DNA of 43,183 nucleotides from Lachnospiraceae bacterium (GCA_017623215.1 JAGAPO010000061.1:1-43183), one strand, 5' to 3'. Shown: positions 16,086-25,136, counted from the stretch's first letter. Made by a program: numbers and translations. The notes: generated from the letters alone by a model not told the origin.

Positions 16086-16870
16086 AGGCTCCTATGGATT
16101 ATATGCTGCTGGCGGAGACGGCTTTATTAGCGGGGGAGATTATGCTGGTAAGCGGAGCGGAGATATATCGGGTGGAGGATACGGTAGGGAGAATGCTGGG
16201 AACCTCGGGACTGGAGCGGGCAGAGGTGTTCGTGGTAACGACGGGAATTATTATCACGTTATCCGACCCGCAGATTAAGCCGATCAGTCTGGTGCGGAGA
16301 GTTCCGGAGAAGAGTACCAATCTTGGAAATATTTCCGAGACGAACGAGATATCAAGACAGTTCTGCGGAGGGAGTATCAGTCTGGAGGAGGCTTATGAGA
16401 GAATCCAGGCGATTCGGGGAAAGCAAAGATATCCCAGGTGGTTTTTGAATCTTTGCATGATACTGACAACCGGCTTTTTCTGCATCATTCTGGGCGGCAG
16501 TGCCGCAGACTGCCTCTTATCACTGATGAACGGTGTCTTTATCGTGCTCTGGACCGAGGCACTTGGAAAGCTGCAGGCGAAGAGCTTCTTCCTGAATCTG
16601 ATGGGGCCGCTGTTCATCGCGTTATTCAGCACGGTGGCTGCCGGTATCGGAAGCCCGTATGTGAACGCGGAGCCGATGATTGCAGGATCGATTATGCCGC
16701 TGCTTCCGGGCGTTGCGATTACGAACGCGATTCGCGACACCCTCCAGGGCGATTATGTGTCAGGGGGAGCCAGAATTATTGAGGCATTTGTGGTTGCGTT
16801 AGCGATTGCCGTCGGTATCGGTGTCGGGCTTGCGCTTGGTGGTCTTGTGATGGGAGGAATCGGATTATGA
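16082..16870 (+). CDS. Threonine/serine exporter family protein, ThrE N-terminal half (DUF1212)
   Basis: The 262-residue protein has a soluble N-terminal part with GAEIYRVEDTVGRML, the conserved DUF1212 signature, then about five membrane helices. In split systems this larger subunit pairs with a short DUF3815 protein; Corynebacterium ThrE fuses both and exports threonine and serine, while E. coli YjjP/YjjB exports succinate. The substrate here is unknown. AGGTG precedes the ATG. Its stop overlaps the next start by four bases (ATGA). Confidence 0.9.
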   Translation: MKAPMDYMLLAETALLAGEIMLVSGAEIYRVEDTVGRMLGTSGLERAEVFVVTTGIIITLSDPQIKPISLVRRVPEKSTNLGNISETNEISRQFCGGSISLEEAYERIQAIRGKQRYPRWFLNLCMILTTGFFCIILGGSAADCLLSLMNGVFIVLWTEALGKLQAKSFFLNLMGPLFIALFSTVAAGIGSPYVNAEPMIAGSIMPLLPGVAITNAIRDTLQGDYVSGGARIIEAFVVALAIAVGIGVGLALGGLVMGGIGL

Positions 16871-17295
16871 TAAGAATGATCATTCAGACAATCGGAGCCT
16901 TTTTCTCCGTGTTTACTCTTTCCGTCATCTTTGGCGTTCCGAAAAAATATCTGGTCTATTCCAGCCTGACCGGAGCTGCCGGATGGTGCGTCTATCTGGT
17001 GCTGTCGGATCTGGGCTGGAAGGAATTCCTTGCGATGTTCGGAGCGACAATACTGGTGGCGCTGATGTCCAATATCTTTGCAAGGGTGCTGAAGTCGCCG
17101 GTGTCCATTTATCTGATACCTGGAATTCTTCCGCTGGTCCCGGGACTTGGAATGTACCGGACCGTGTACTATATCATGCAGGAAGAGAACGCGATGGCAG
17201 GTTACTGGTTTACGAATACCATGCAGATTGCGGGAATGATTGCGCTTGCAATTTTCTTTGTGGATACATTATTCCGGACAGTGAGGAAAAAATAA
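16867..17295 (+). CDS. Threonine/serine exporter family protein, ThrE C-terminal half (DUF3815)
   Basis: This 142-residue hydrophobic protein has four or five membrane helices and the segment YLIPGILPLVPGLGMYRT, a hallmark of the DUF3815/YjjB family. It is the small partner of the preceding subunit, translationally coupled by the ATGA overlap. The two together equal a full-length ThrE. The 138 bases after it hold no supported gene. Confidence 0.9.
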   Translation: MIRMIIQTIGAFFSVFTLSVIFGVPKKYLVYSSLTGAAGWCVYLVLSDLGWKEFLAMFGATILVALMSNIFARVLKSPVSIYLIPGILPLVPGLGMYRTVYYIMQEENAMAGYWFTNTMQIAGMIALAIFFVDTLFRTVRKK

Positions 17296-17433
17296 GAGAA
17301 ATTGCAGGAGGTTCCGGGAGGGAAAGAATCTGTTTTTGGAAAGAGCAGGGGAAGTCTTGGGCCTGTCGAACGCAAGATTATGCCGGATATCCGAAGAGGC
17401 CGGATATCGGCAGGAATAGAATGAGGTATTGAG

Positions 17434-18099
17434 ATGAGAATTGGATTATTGCGGCATTTTAAAGTGGATTGTCCGCATCAGAAGATGATGACGTCGGAGG
17501 AGTTCCGTGAGTGGTCAGAGCGCTACGAGGTATCGGGTGTATTAAAGAATCATGTAGATATGTATGGAATTGAGTGGGATATCTGTTATGTTAGCGATTT
17601 GCCGCGTGCGGTAACGACAGCGAAGGAGGTGTACTCAGGCAACCTTTTTGTGGACAAGCTGCTCAGAGAGGTGGATAACGCGCCGTTTCTGCATACAGAG
17701 CGCCTCCGGCTGCCGTTCGAATTGTGGCATGTGTGCGGGCGGCTTGCGTGGCTGTTCCGTTCCAGGAGCCAGCCGGAGACCATTTCGGGAACCAGAAGGA
17801 GGATTCGGAAGTTCCTCGGAAGCATTGACTGGGAGAAGGAAAATATTCTGATTGTCTGCCACGGCTTTATGATCTTTAATATTCAGCTGGAGCTGTTCCG
17901 GCTTCGGTTCATGGGAACGAAGCTTAAGAAGGTAAGGAACGGGGTCCTGTATCAGTTTAACGGAAGAAAGCCGTCCGAGGAGAATCTTAAGAGACTGAAG
18001 AAGGGAATGCCCCCGCAGAATGGAGCGGCGCAGCGTTTTCGGAGAAATTATATCGATCTCTCGGAAGCTGGAACAGTCAGAGGGGGCGTTCGGTCATGA
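17434..18099 (+). CDS. Histidine phosphatase superfamily protein
   Basis: The 221-residue protein starts MRIGLLRHFKVDC. The nucleophile motif is RHF rather than the common RHG, but both the arginine and histidine are kept. SDLPRAVTTAKEVY and IVCHGFMIF supply the second arginine and second histidine of the phosphoglycerate mutase-like fold. It should remove phosphate from a small molecule or protein; the substrate is unknown. The C-terminal 40 residues are basic and unusual. The last four bases overlap the rlmH start, so the two are coupled. Confidence 0.85.
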   Translation: MRIGLLRHFKVDCPHQKMMTSEEFREWSERYEVSGVLKNHVDMYGIEWDICYVSDLPRAVTTAKEVYSGNLFVDKLLREVDNAPFLHTERLRLPFELWHVCGRLAWLFRSRSQPETISGTRRRIRKFLGSIDWEKENILIVCHGFMIFNIQLELFRLRFMGTKLKKVRNGVLYQFNGRKPSEENLKRLKKGMPPQNGAAQRFRRNYIDLSEAGTVRGGVRS

Positions 18100-18575
18100 G
18101 AATTACGATTGTCGGGGTCGGCAGGATCAAAGAAAAATATTTTACAATGGCGATTGAGGAATATGCAAAGCGCCTGTCCCGATATTGTAAGCTAAATATC
18201 ATCGAGGTTCCGGATGAAAAGACGCCGGACGGAGCCTCCGAAGCGATGGAGGAGCAGATTAAAAAGCTTGAGGCGGAACGGATTCTAAAGAACGTGAAAG
18301 AGGATGCGTTCTGTATCGCACTTGCTATTGAGGGCAGGATGTACAGCTCCGAGGAGCTTGCGGATAAGCTAAACTCGCTCGGAGTATCGGGAGAGAGCAA
18401 CCTCGTATTTGTAATCGGAGGATCACTTGGACTGCATAAGAGCGTAATGGATCGCGCGGATATGGCGCTCAGCTTTTCCAGGATGACATTTCCGCATCAG
18501 CTGATGCGGGTGGTGCTGCTGGAACAGATATATAGAAGCTATCGGATTATTATGGGGGAGCCGTATCATAAGTGA
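18096..18575 (+). CDS. rlmH: 23S rRNA (pseudouridine1915-N3)-methyltransferase RlmH
   Basis: The 159-residue SPOUT-fold enzyme has the GGSLGLHKSV AdoMet loop and the invariant end FPHQLMRVVLLEQIYRSYRI followed by GEPYHK. It methylates pseudouridine 1915 in helix 69 of 23S rRNA. The length is exact for the family. The start overlaps the phosphatase gene (ATGAG). Confidence 0.97.
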   Translation: MRITIVGVGRIKEKYFTMAIEEYAKRLSRYCKLNIIEVPDEKTPDGASEAMEEQIKKLEAERILKNVKEDAFCIALAIEGRMYSSEELADKLNSLGVSGESNLVFVIGGSLGLHKSVMDRADMALSFSRMTFPHQLMRVVLLEQIYRSYRIIMGEPYHK

Positions 18576-18602
18576 ATGACAGGGAGAGTAAGAATCAGAG
18601 AG

Positions 18603-18705
18603 AATCAGAGACGAATAAAAATCAGAGACGAATAAGAATCGGAGACGAATAAGAATCGGAGACGAATAAGAATCAGAGACGAATAAAGAATCAAAGACGA
18701 ACAGG
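18603..18705 (+). repeat. 17-bp tandem repeat, six copies
   Basis: Six head-to-tail copies of AATCAGAGACGAATAAG with one- or two-base changes run from 18603 to 18705 (the fifth copy is 18 bases), flanked by partial copies at 18593-18600 and 18706-18714. It fills the gap between rlmH and a GNAT gene. It lacks spacers, so it is not a CRISPR array. Each unit contains TAA and a GAGAC core, so it is not coding on the + strand. Confidence 0.9.
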
Positions 18706-18733
18706 AATCCAAAGAGAAAGGAAACAGAAGGCT

Positions 18734-19630
18734 ATGGAACGGAAAGAATGTAATTTGCTGGAATACGCGGTGCGTTACCAGGCTATGATGGATGAGCAGG
18801 CCGGATTCTTTGCAAGAATCGCGATCCGGAACGGGGGAAAGCTTCTGGTCTATCTGGAGGAAGGCGGGCCTGTCGGCGCAGCGGTTTTGAATATTTATGA
18901 AGAGGGATTCTATGATCTTGCTTATTTGTTCATCAGACCGGAATTTCGCGGTCGGGGTTACGCAGGCTGCGTCATGCGGGATTGTACGGAGTACGCGAAA
19001 AAGATGGGACGCGGCCTTACGGCGCGGGTGCTTGCGGAGCGTGAGGATTCGGAGCAGCTGCGTCATCTTGCAAAGGGCGCGGGTCTTGTCCTTTCCGGAA
19101 CAACGGTTATGTTCCATTCGTATCCAAGGAATGAAGAGGATAAGAAGAGATGGAAGGAATTCTTCGAAGAAAAAGGGCGCAGAATATGCGAACATATGGA
19201 GAAGAAGGGGTATATCACCTCGGATTTTGCAAGCGCGCCGGACAGGATTCTGGACGGGCTGAAAGCGGATGCGGGAAAGAGCTTTCCGGAATATCTGAAT
19301 CCGTTTGCGATGATAACGCCGCGGGATGATGAATTCAGCTTCCTGACCTGGAAGGATGGAGTGGTCGTTGCGTACAGCGCGGCTACCAGCTATGGAGAAG
19401 GAAGGGAGAAAAAGATTGCGCTGGAGATGATGGCAAACCGCTATGGGATGATGCGTTCCGGGATATTTTTTCCTGCGCTCACGGCTTTTATTAACCGGAC
19501 GATTGAGCGGGAATGCGCGCGGGTTACTTACACGGTTTATGACTCCAATCAGGACATGCTCCGGCTGACGGACGGCTTTTTAAAGGAAACTATTCGGGAA
19601 TCATCCCGGCAGGAAATATGGCGGATATGA
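18734..19630 (+). CDS. GNAT family N-acetyltransferase with C-terminal extension
   Basis: Residues about 1-135 form a GNAT domain: VGAAVLNIYEEGFYDLAYLF then RPEFRGRGYAGCVM, the acetyl-CoA pyrophosphate loop (RGRGYA). Residues about 140-298 are a second region, including EFSFLTWKDGVVVAYSAATS and ERECARVTYTVYDSNQDMLR, that looks like a degenerate second GNAT-like half. The acceptor is unknown. AGAAGG precedes the ATG. The tandem 17-bp repeat lies directly upstream and may be in its leader. Confidence 0.8.
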   Translation: MERKECNLLEYAVRYQAMMDEQAGFFARIAIRNGGKLLVYLEEGGPVGAAVLNIYEEGFYDLAYLFIRPEFRGRGYAGCVMRDCTEYAKKMGRGLTARVLAEREDSEQLRHLAKGAGLVLSGTTVMFHSYPRNEEDKKRWKEFFEEKGRRICEHMEKKGYITSDFASAPDRILDGLKADAGKSFPEYLNPFAMITPRDDEFSFLTWKDGVVVAYSAATSYGEGREKKIALEMMANRYGMMRSGIFFPALTAFINRTIERECARVTYTVYDSNQDMLRLTDGFLKETIRESSRQEIWRI

Positions 19631-19682
19631 CGATGGAGCAGTTTAGGTTGGGAATAAAATGCGCCAAATAATAAAATTTTGC

Positions 19683-19710
19683 TTGCATCTTCAAGAACAT
19701 CCGGTATAAT
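19683..19710 (+). promoter_or_regulatory. Promoter of the polar amino acid ABC importer
   Basis: TTGCAT at 19683-19688 and TATAAT at 19705-19710, spacer 16 bases. A leader of about 95 bases follows, containing two ACATGT palindromes (around 19734 and 19751) that could pair; no known riboswitch was recognised. Confidence 0.65.
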
Positions 19711-19809
19711 GAAAGATGAGTCTTTATGTATCTACATGTGAGCTATAAGTACATGTTCCCGTACGGGAGATTGACACGCCGGGTAGTGCCGGCAGAAAGA
19801 GGTATGATT

Positions 19810-20547
19810 ATGAAAAAGAAACTGACACTGGTATTCGCTGCGGCTATGATGATTCTTGCGATGGCAGGATGCGGCAAGGAAGAGAGCAAGACTCTCGTTA
19901 TGGCGACAAATGCGGAGTTCCCGCCCTATGAGTATCGCGATGATTCCCAGAATATCGTAGGTATCGACGTTGAGATCGCCGAGGCAATCGCAGAGAAGAT
20001 GGGCAGAGAGTTAAAGATTGAGGATATGGCATTTGAATCCATCATCACCGCAGTATCGACCGGTAAGGCGGATATCGGCCTTGCAGGCATCACGGTTGAC
20101 GAGGATCGTCTGGAGTTCGTGGATTTCTCCGATTCTTATACGACGGCAGCTCAGGTTATTATTGTAAAAGAGGGAAGCGCGGTAGCGGCCCCTGCGGATT
20201 TGGAAGGCAAGAAGATTGGCGTTCAGCTTGGTACCACCGGCGATATGTATGCGGATGATATCGCGGACGCAACGGTTGAGCGTTACAATAAGGGCTTTGA
20301 AGCGGTTCAGGCTCTGCTTCAGGATAAGATCGATGCGGTTATCATTGACCGTGAGCCTGCGAAGGTATTTGTAAGCGAGAACGAGGGATTAAAGATTCTG
20401 GATGAGGAGTATACCCTTGAGGACTACGCAATCGCGGTAAAGAAGGGCAACACCGAGCTGCTGGATGAGATCAACGAGGCTTTGCAGGAGCTGAAGGACT
20501 CAGGCGAGCTGCAGAAGATTATTGATAAGTACATTGTTGCAGAATAA
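19810..20547 (+). CDS. Polar amino acid ABC transporter substrate-binding lipoprotein
   Basis: The 245-residue protein has a signal peptide and lipobox LAMAGC, then a type II periplasmic-binding fold: LVMATNAEFPPYEYRDD, IVGIDVEIAEAIAEKMG and GKKIGVQLGTTGDMYAD, typical of glutamine/histidine/arginine-binding proteins (SBP_bac_3). It should be anchored outside the membrane and deliver an amino acid to the permease downstream. ATG 19810 follows GAAAGAGG with seven bases; upstream starts lack a site. It is the first gene of a three-gene importer operon. Confidence 0.93.
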   Translation: MKKKLTLVFAAAMMILAMAGCGKEESKTLVMATNAEFPPYEYRDDSQNIVGIDVEIAEAIAEKMGRELKIEDMAFESIITAVSTGKADIGLAGITVDEDRLEFVDFSDSYTTAAQVIIVKEGSAVAAPADLEGKKIGVQLGTTGDMYADDIADATVERYNKGFEAVQALLQDKIDAVIIDREPAKVFVSENEGLKILDEEYTLEDYAIAVKKGNTELLDEINEALQELKDSGELQKIIDKYIVAE

Positions 20548-20568
20548 GTAAAGATAAGGGATGCGGAT

Positions 20569-21294
20569 ATGTTCAATCAGATAATTATGAAGGTGCAGGA
20601 GTTCTTTGCAGATTTCGGGCACAGGTTTTATATCAATTTCATAAAGGAAGACAGGTGGAAGTACCTGACGGATGGTCTGTTGGTTACGCTGCTGATTACA
20701 TTTTTGTCGGTACTGATAGGCATTGTGCTGGGATTTGTGGTTGCGCTGATTCGTTCTACGCACGACAGAACGGGGAAGCTTACGTTCTTTAATTTCCTGT
20801 GTAATGTCTATTTGACCGTAATCCGCGGACCACCGGTTGTTGTTCAGCTGTTGATTATTTATTTCGTCATATTCGGTTCGGTGGATATTAATAAGATCGT
20901 TGTGGCGGTCATCGCATTCGGGATTAATTCCGGCGCGTATGTGGCGGAGATTATACGAAGCGGTATTATGTCGATTCCGGACGGACAGCTCGAAGCGGGC
21001 AGAAGCCTTGGATTTACCTATATGCAGACCATGCGTTACATTATCCTGCCTCAGGCGGTAAGGAATGTACTTCCGGCACTGGGCAACGAATTCATCGTCC
21101 TGCTCAAGGAGACCTCCGTCTCCGGTTACATTGCACTGCAGGATCTGACCAAGGGCGGCGATATTATCAGAAGCCGTACTTATGATGCGTTCATGCCGCT
21201 GATTGCGGTAGCGGTCATCTACCTTTTGATGGTTATGATCTTTGAGTACTTTGTAAAGAAGCTGGAAAGGAGGCTGCAGAATGCCCGCAGATAG
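20569..21294 (+). CDS. Polar amino acid ABC transporter permease
   Basis: The 241-residue membrane protein has five or so helices and the HisM/GlnP signature. LLVTLLITFLSVLIGIVLGF starts the transmembrane domain, and the EAA loop reads GQLEAGRSLGFTYMQTMRYI. It forms the channel for the binding protein just upstream, 21 bases away. The 3' end carries GGAAAGGAGG, the ribosome-binding site for the ATPase gene, whose original ATG at 21281 lies inside this gene. Confidence 0.94.
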   Translation: MFNQIIMKVQEFFADFGHRFYINFIKEDRWKYLTDGLLVTLLITFLSVLIGIVLGFVVALIRSTHDRTGKLTFFNFLCNVYLTVIRGPPVVVQLLIIYFVIFGSVDINKIVVAVIAFGINSGAYVAEIIRSGIMSIPDGQLEAGRSLGFTYMQTMRYIILPQAVRNVLPALGNEFIVLLKETSVSGYIALQDLTKGGDIIRSRTYDAFMPLIAVAVIYLLMVMIFEYFVKKLERRLQNARR

Positions 21295-21325
21295 TGGAAA
21301 GCCGTTAATTTAGGCAAAGCATATT

Positions 21326-22027
21326 GTGAAAGAATTCGGGAAGATGAAGGCGCTCAACGATGTCTCCCTGGATATCTATCAGGGTGACGTGGTATGCATC
21401 ATCGGACCTTCCGGCTCCGGAAAAAGTACCTTCCTGCGGTGCCTGAACCTTTTGGAGATGCCGACCTCCGGCGAGGTGTATTTCGAAGGCGTGAACATTA
21501 CGAATAAGAAGGTTGATATCAACAAGCACCGTCAGAAGATGGGAATGGTATTCCAGTTATTCCACCTCTTCCCGCATATGACGATTATGAAGAACCTTAC
21601 ACTTGCGCCGATGAAGCTGCTCGGAGTGTCCGAGGAAGAGGCAAAGGCAGAAGCGATGCGTCTGTTAAAGCGAGTCGATCTCGCGGATCGGGCGGACGCG
21701 TATCCGGATCAGCTCTCCGGCGGTCAGAAGCAGCGAATTGCGATTGTGCGCGCGCTGTGCATGAAGCCGGACGTCATGCTCTTTGACGAGCCGACCTCAG
21801 CGCTCGACCCGGAGATGGTCGGAGAAGTATTAAGCGTAATGCGCGAACTGGCAAGCGAGCAGATGACTATGGTTGTGGTAACGCATGAGATGGGATTTGC
21901 GAAAGAGGTTGCATCGAAGGTAATCTTCATGGCAGACGGAACCATTGTTGAGACCGGAACCCCGAGAGAGATCTTTGAGATGCCGACGAGCGATAGACTG
22001 AAATCGTTCTTAAGCAAGGTACTGTAA
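21326..22027 (+). CDS. Polar amino acid ABC transporter ATP-binding protein, 5' end interrupted by an amber codon
   Basis: The 233-residue frame has all ABC ATPase elements: Walker [11 protein letters not shown]-loop MVFQ, signature LSGGQKQR, Walker [15 protein letters not shown] and switch histidine VVVTHEMGF. It powers the importer encoded upstream. The natural start appears to be ATG 21281, seven bases after GGAAAGGAGG and overlapping the permease, reading MPADSGKPLI; then TAG (21311-21313) interrupts before [10 protein letters not shown]. The tracked frame uses GTG 21326 after the stop. The protein could be made by re-initiation there, lacking the first beta strand, or the gene may be inactivated; a sequencing error is also possible. 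Confidence 0.85.
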   Translation: MKEFGKMKALNDVSLDIYQGDVVCIIGPSGSGKSTFLRCLNLLEMPTSGEVYFEGVNITNKKVDINKHRQKMGMVFQLFHLFPHMTIMKNLTLAPMKLLGVSEEEAKAEAMRLLKRVDLADRADAYPDQLSGGQKQRIAIVRALCMKPDVMLFDEPTSALDPEMVGEVLSVMRELASEQMTMVVVTHEMGFAKEVASKVIFMADGTIVETGTPREIFEMPTSDRLKSFLSKVL

Positions 22028-22050
22028 ACAAAGGAATAAGCGATAGAAGA

Positions 22051-22094
22051 AAAAGCAGGAAACCTTAGAGAAAGGAGAGGCTTCCTGCCTTTTT
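22051..22094. terminator. Bidirectional terminator between the ABC operon and the AEC gene
   Basis: GCAGGAA (22055-22061) pairs with TTCCTGC (22082-22088), with AAAA before and TTTTT after, so it can end both the rightward ABC operon and the leftward AEC transcript. CCTT/AAGG extend the fold inside. Confidence 0.8.
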
Positions 22095-22187
22095 GCACCT
22101 ATAAAAAGGCAGTGAGACGTGTCAGGCCGGAGCGTTGGAAGAACTGTGAGACAAAGCCAATCCGATCCCCACGCGGAAAGACCAATA

Positions 22188-23138
22188 TCAGCCAAGCATT
22201 CCTTTTATCAATATAATGAGTGGGATGCTGATAATACTGAACAGGGTTGTCAGTGTAAATGCATTGGAGGCCGTCTTGATGTCCTGGCCATAAAGAGCGG
22301 CGAACAGCAGCGAATTGGACGCTGACGGGCAGGCTGACGCGATCAGAATCGTTGTGAACAGCGTATCATCAAGCGGCAGGAAGCAGAAGACCGCGAGAAC
22401 GACGAGGGGGACAACGAAGCATTTTAACAGTACAACATAGTAGGTGCGGAACTTCTTGAGCGCGTCAAAAAGATTATTCTGCGCAAGATACATACCGGAC
22501 ACCAGCATTGCGAGCGGTGTGTTCATGGAAGCGATATACTCGACGGTGGTCTTAACCGGAGCCGGAAACTTGATCTGGAAAAAATAGCAGATCAGCCCGA
22601 GTACGATGCAGATCATCGTCGGAGTCAGGAAACGTTTGAAAAGGGACGTAACCCGATGGGAGGAATTCCCGGTCTCGTTCTTTGCTGCACCGTCCGTCAT
22701 CAGAGCGACGCCATAGGTCCAGACCAGAATATTATATACGGTAATATAGGTGTTGCAGTAGAACACGCCGACTTCCCCGAACAGCGCGTTAACCAGCGGA
22801 ACTGCCATGAAGCCGCAATTGGAAAAGACAATGGCAAACCGTTCGATGCAAAGGGTGCTGCCGCTTTTGATTCGGGCAAGGTTCGAGATCAGAATTGCGA
22901 TCCCGAGCGCGCCGGCGGAAAGCCCAAAGCCGAGCAGCATATTCCAGGCGAGAGCAGGATCATAATCCATCTGGTAGGTGTTCAAAATCAGTGCCGGAGT
23001 GACGACATGCAGGACAATCTTGGTGATCTGGTTTGCGGCATCCGCTGTAATGAAGCGAATCTTGAACAGAAGATAACCGACTGCGAGCAATAGAAACATA
23101 ATCAGAACCTGATTGAACAGGATTTTTGCAAATTCCAT
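22188..23138 (-). CDS. AEC family (auxin efflux carrier-like) transporter
   Basis: The 316-residue membrane protein has ten predicted helices in two five-helix bundles: VLIMFLLLAVGYLLFKIRFI at the start and FAIVFSNCGFMAVPLVNALF in the centre, both typical of bacterial AEC carriers. Members move organic acids such as malate or malonate, but the substrate of this one is unknown. It is transcribed leftward, divergent from the GNAT-SGNH gene, with about 170 bases between them. The terminator at 22051-22094 serves it. Confidence 0.92.
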   Translation of the reverse strand: MEFAKILFNQVLIMFLLLAVGYLLFKIRFITADAANQITKIVLHVVTPALILNTYQMDYDPALAWNMLLGFGLSAGALGIAILISNLARIKSGSTLCIERFAIVFSNCGFMAVPLVNALFGEVGVFYCNTYITVYNILVWTYGVALMTDGAAKNETGNSSHRVTSLFKRFLTPTMICIVLGLICYFFQIKFPAPVKTTVEYIASMNTPLAMLVSGMYLAQNNLFDALKKFRTYYVVLLKCFVVPLVVLAVFCFLPLDDTLFTTILIASACPSASNSLLFAALYGQDIKTASNAFTLTTLFSIISIPLIILIKGMLG

Positions 23139-23306
23139 GAAATATTACCGTGCCTTTCTGAAAAAGTGTTATTTTGAGGTGATTGTAGCGCAGGAAAGAT
23201 GGGCTGTCAAGGGAGGAAAGCGTGAGAAAAGGAAGGAAATTCTTAACAGGCATATCCGAAAAACACATCTGGGTTCCCAAAGAGGCCGGAAGAAGGGGGG
23301 ATAGCC

Positions 23307-25109
23307 GTGGATGCGGGAGACATCAAAAAGCTGGAGACACCGAATCTGATATTGGCAAAAGCAGTCTTTGAGGACTGGGAAGAATTGTATCGGAACCTCT
23401 GGTCTCGGGAGGAAAGCGCCAGATACATGCTCTGGACACCCACAAAGACGGAGGAAGAGGCAAAGGAACGAATGCGCCGTACACTGCAGTGGCAGGGGGA
23501 GCATCTTGCTTATACGGTATATGAAAAGAGGAGCGGTCAGGCGATTGGATTTGCCGGAATGATCGAGGAGGAGCCAGGTGTCTACGCGGAGAGCGGAATC
23601 GCGGTTGGCCCCGAATTCGTCGGACGGGGATACGGCAGGCAGATTCTGAACGCATTGGTTCATTGCGCGTTCGGGCCGTTAAAGGGAACGAGGTTCCTTG
23701 CAGGCTGCCGCTCGCAGAATGCCGCGTCCCGAAGGATGATTCTGGCGTGCGGGTTCTCTTATGTCGGATCGGAAGAGCGGGTGGATCCAAAGACGGGAGA
23801 GCCGTATACGCTGGAGAACTATGAACAAGAAAGCATTTTGAGAATGAGGAGAAACGATATGAACAAGGAGATTATCATTGTACTGCCCAACATTATTCCG
23901 GTTCTGCGGGACGGCATCGACCAGCCGCTCAAAAAGAATGTTCAGGAATTCAACATTTACTTTAAAAACATTATCCTTCCGTACAAAGAGGAATATGACA
24001 TTCAGGTGAGGTGTGCCTACGGCCGGAATCACGGAACCTTCTACCGTCTGTCCGAATTCCCGCATGATGTGGATTCCTTTGACTTTGAGCTTGTAATATA
24101 CGATGAGTACGGCGAGCGCATTGCTTCGAAGCAGTCAAAGATCGAATTGTATGACCGCAGGGATATTGACGCTCCCTACAATATGATATTTGTCGGCGAC
24201 AGCATGACCTTCGGCCAGGTCTATATGGAGCAGATTGCATCGAACCTTCATAATATCGTATTCAAGGGCTCGAGAGATCTGTTCGGGCACCTTGCCCACG
24301 AGGGCAGAGGCGGCTGGTCTTACCCTTGCTATTTCAACTTTTACAAGGATGAATTTGGCGGCGCGTCCCCGTTCTTGTTCCCGGCGGGGGTAGAGAATTA
24401 TAGGGGGAATCTGGATTTTATCAACAACGTAAATGCGTATCCTCATGGGGAATATAATTATGACGGCTATGCCAAGCAGGCATTCCAGGAAGGCTGTGTC
24501 TATGGCCGGGATGAGAAGCTCTACCGGTATGAGAACGGGGAATTCAAGCTTTGCGCTGAAGCGCCGAAATGGGAATTCGATTTTGGAAAGTACATCAGCC
24601 GATATCAGATCGGAAACGTAGATGCCGTTTCGGTTCTGATGGGAGCGAACGATCTTCAGCATACCGCATACGAGGAATCTGCGGAAGCGATAGCAGAGTA
24701 TATTCGCAGCACAGAAGCCTTTATCCAGGCCGTACATCGGTATGATAAAAATATCAATATTATCATTAATCTGCCCATCATAGGCGCGGAACAATACTGC
24801 TGGGGAACTCAGCTTGGCTGCAGGGGCAGCAGCAAAATGTATCGCTACAACATCATTCATGCCTCCAAGGCGCTCCTCGATAAATGGGACGGCTGTGAGG
24901 ATCAGCATATTTATATCAGCCCGATGCTGCTGTGCATTGACCCGGAGAACGGATTTCCAAAGGATTATCGGAAAGCGAACCGGCATTCCGAAGAAATGGA
25001 AAAGCACCACAGTAATTGGGTGCATCCGAATCGTTCCGGATATTGCCAGATGGGGGACGCGATGTGCGGCGTGATCCAGAAGAGCAGAAACGATAAGCTC
25101 CTGGGGTAA
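23307..25109 (+). CDS. GNAT N-acetyltransferase fused to SGNH/GDSL-type hydrolase
   Basis: One 600-codon frame joins two domains. Residues 1-184 are a GNAT domain (RimJ-like, with IAVGPEFVGRGYGRQIL and NAASRRMILACGFSYVG). Residues 185-600 are a complete SGNH hydrolase with an N-terminal beta-rich part: block I GDSM (S299), block II glycine in EGRGGWS, block III GAND (N448) and block V WVHPN (H573); the usual Asp three residues before His is Asn. The second domain begins at ATG 23859, seven bases after GAGGAG, so it may also be translated alone. The first start is GTG 23307 behind GAAGGGGGG. O-acyl or N-acyl modification of a glycan is a plausible role, but the substrate is unknown. Confidence 0.82.
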   Translation: MDAGDIKKLETPNLILAKAVFEDWEELYRNLWSREESARYMLWTPTKTEEEAKERMRRTLQWQGEHLAYTVYEKRSGQAIGFAGMIEEEPGVYAESGIAVGPEFVGRGYGRQILNALVHCAFGPLKGTRFLAGCRSQNAASRRMILACGFSYVGSEERVDPKTGEPYTLENYEQESILRMRRNDMNKEIIIVLPNIIPVLRDGIDQPLKKNVQEFNIYFKNIILPYKEEYDIQVRCAYGRNHGTFYRLSEFPHDVDSFDFELVIYDEYGERIASKQSKIELYDRRDIDAPYNMIFVGDSMTFGQVYMEQIASNLHNIVFKGSRDLFGHLAHEGRGGWSYPCYFNFYKDEFGGASPFLFPAGVENYRGNLDFINNVNAYPHGEYNYDGYAKQAFQEGCVYGRDEKLYRYENGEFKLCAEAPKWEFDFGKYISRYQIGNVDAVSVLMGANDLQHTAYEESAEAIAEYIRSTEAFIQAVHRYDKNINIIINLPIIGAEQYCWGTQLGCRGSSKMYRYNIIHASKALLDKWDGCEDQHIYISPMLLCIDPENGFPKDYRKANRHSEEMEKHHSNWVHPNRSGYCQMGDAMCGVIQKSRNDKLLG

Positions 25110-25136
25110 TCGTTGAGTCTTCTCTTTCATTTGAAG

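Noticed and set aside
18603..18714. Tandem repeats considered as a CRISPR array
   Set aside because: Units are contiguous with no unique spacers and are only 17 bases long.
18605..19195. 196-codon minus-strand frame across the repeat array and GNAT gene
   Set aside because: It is antisense to a real GNAT gene and its repeated end simply reads the tandem DNA repeat.
22656..23093. 145-codon plus-strand frame inside the AEC gene
   Set aside because: It is antisense to a well-formed membrane protein and lacks a ribosome-binding site.
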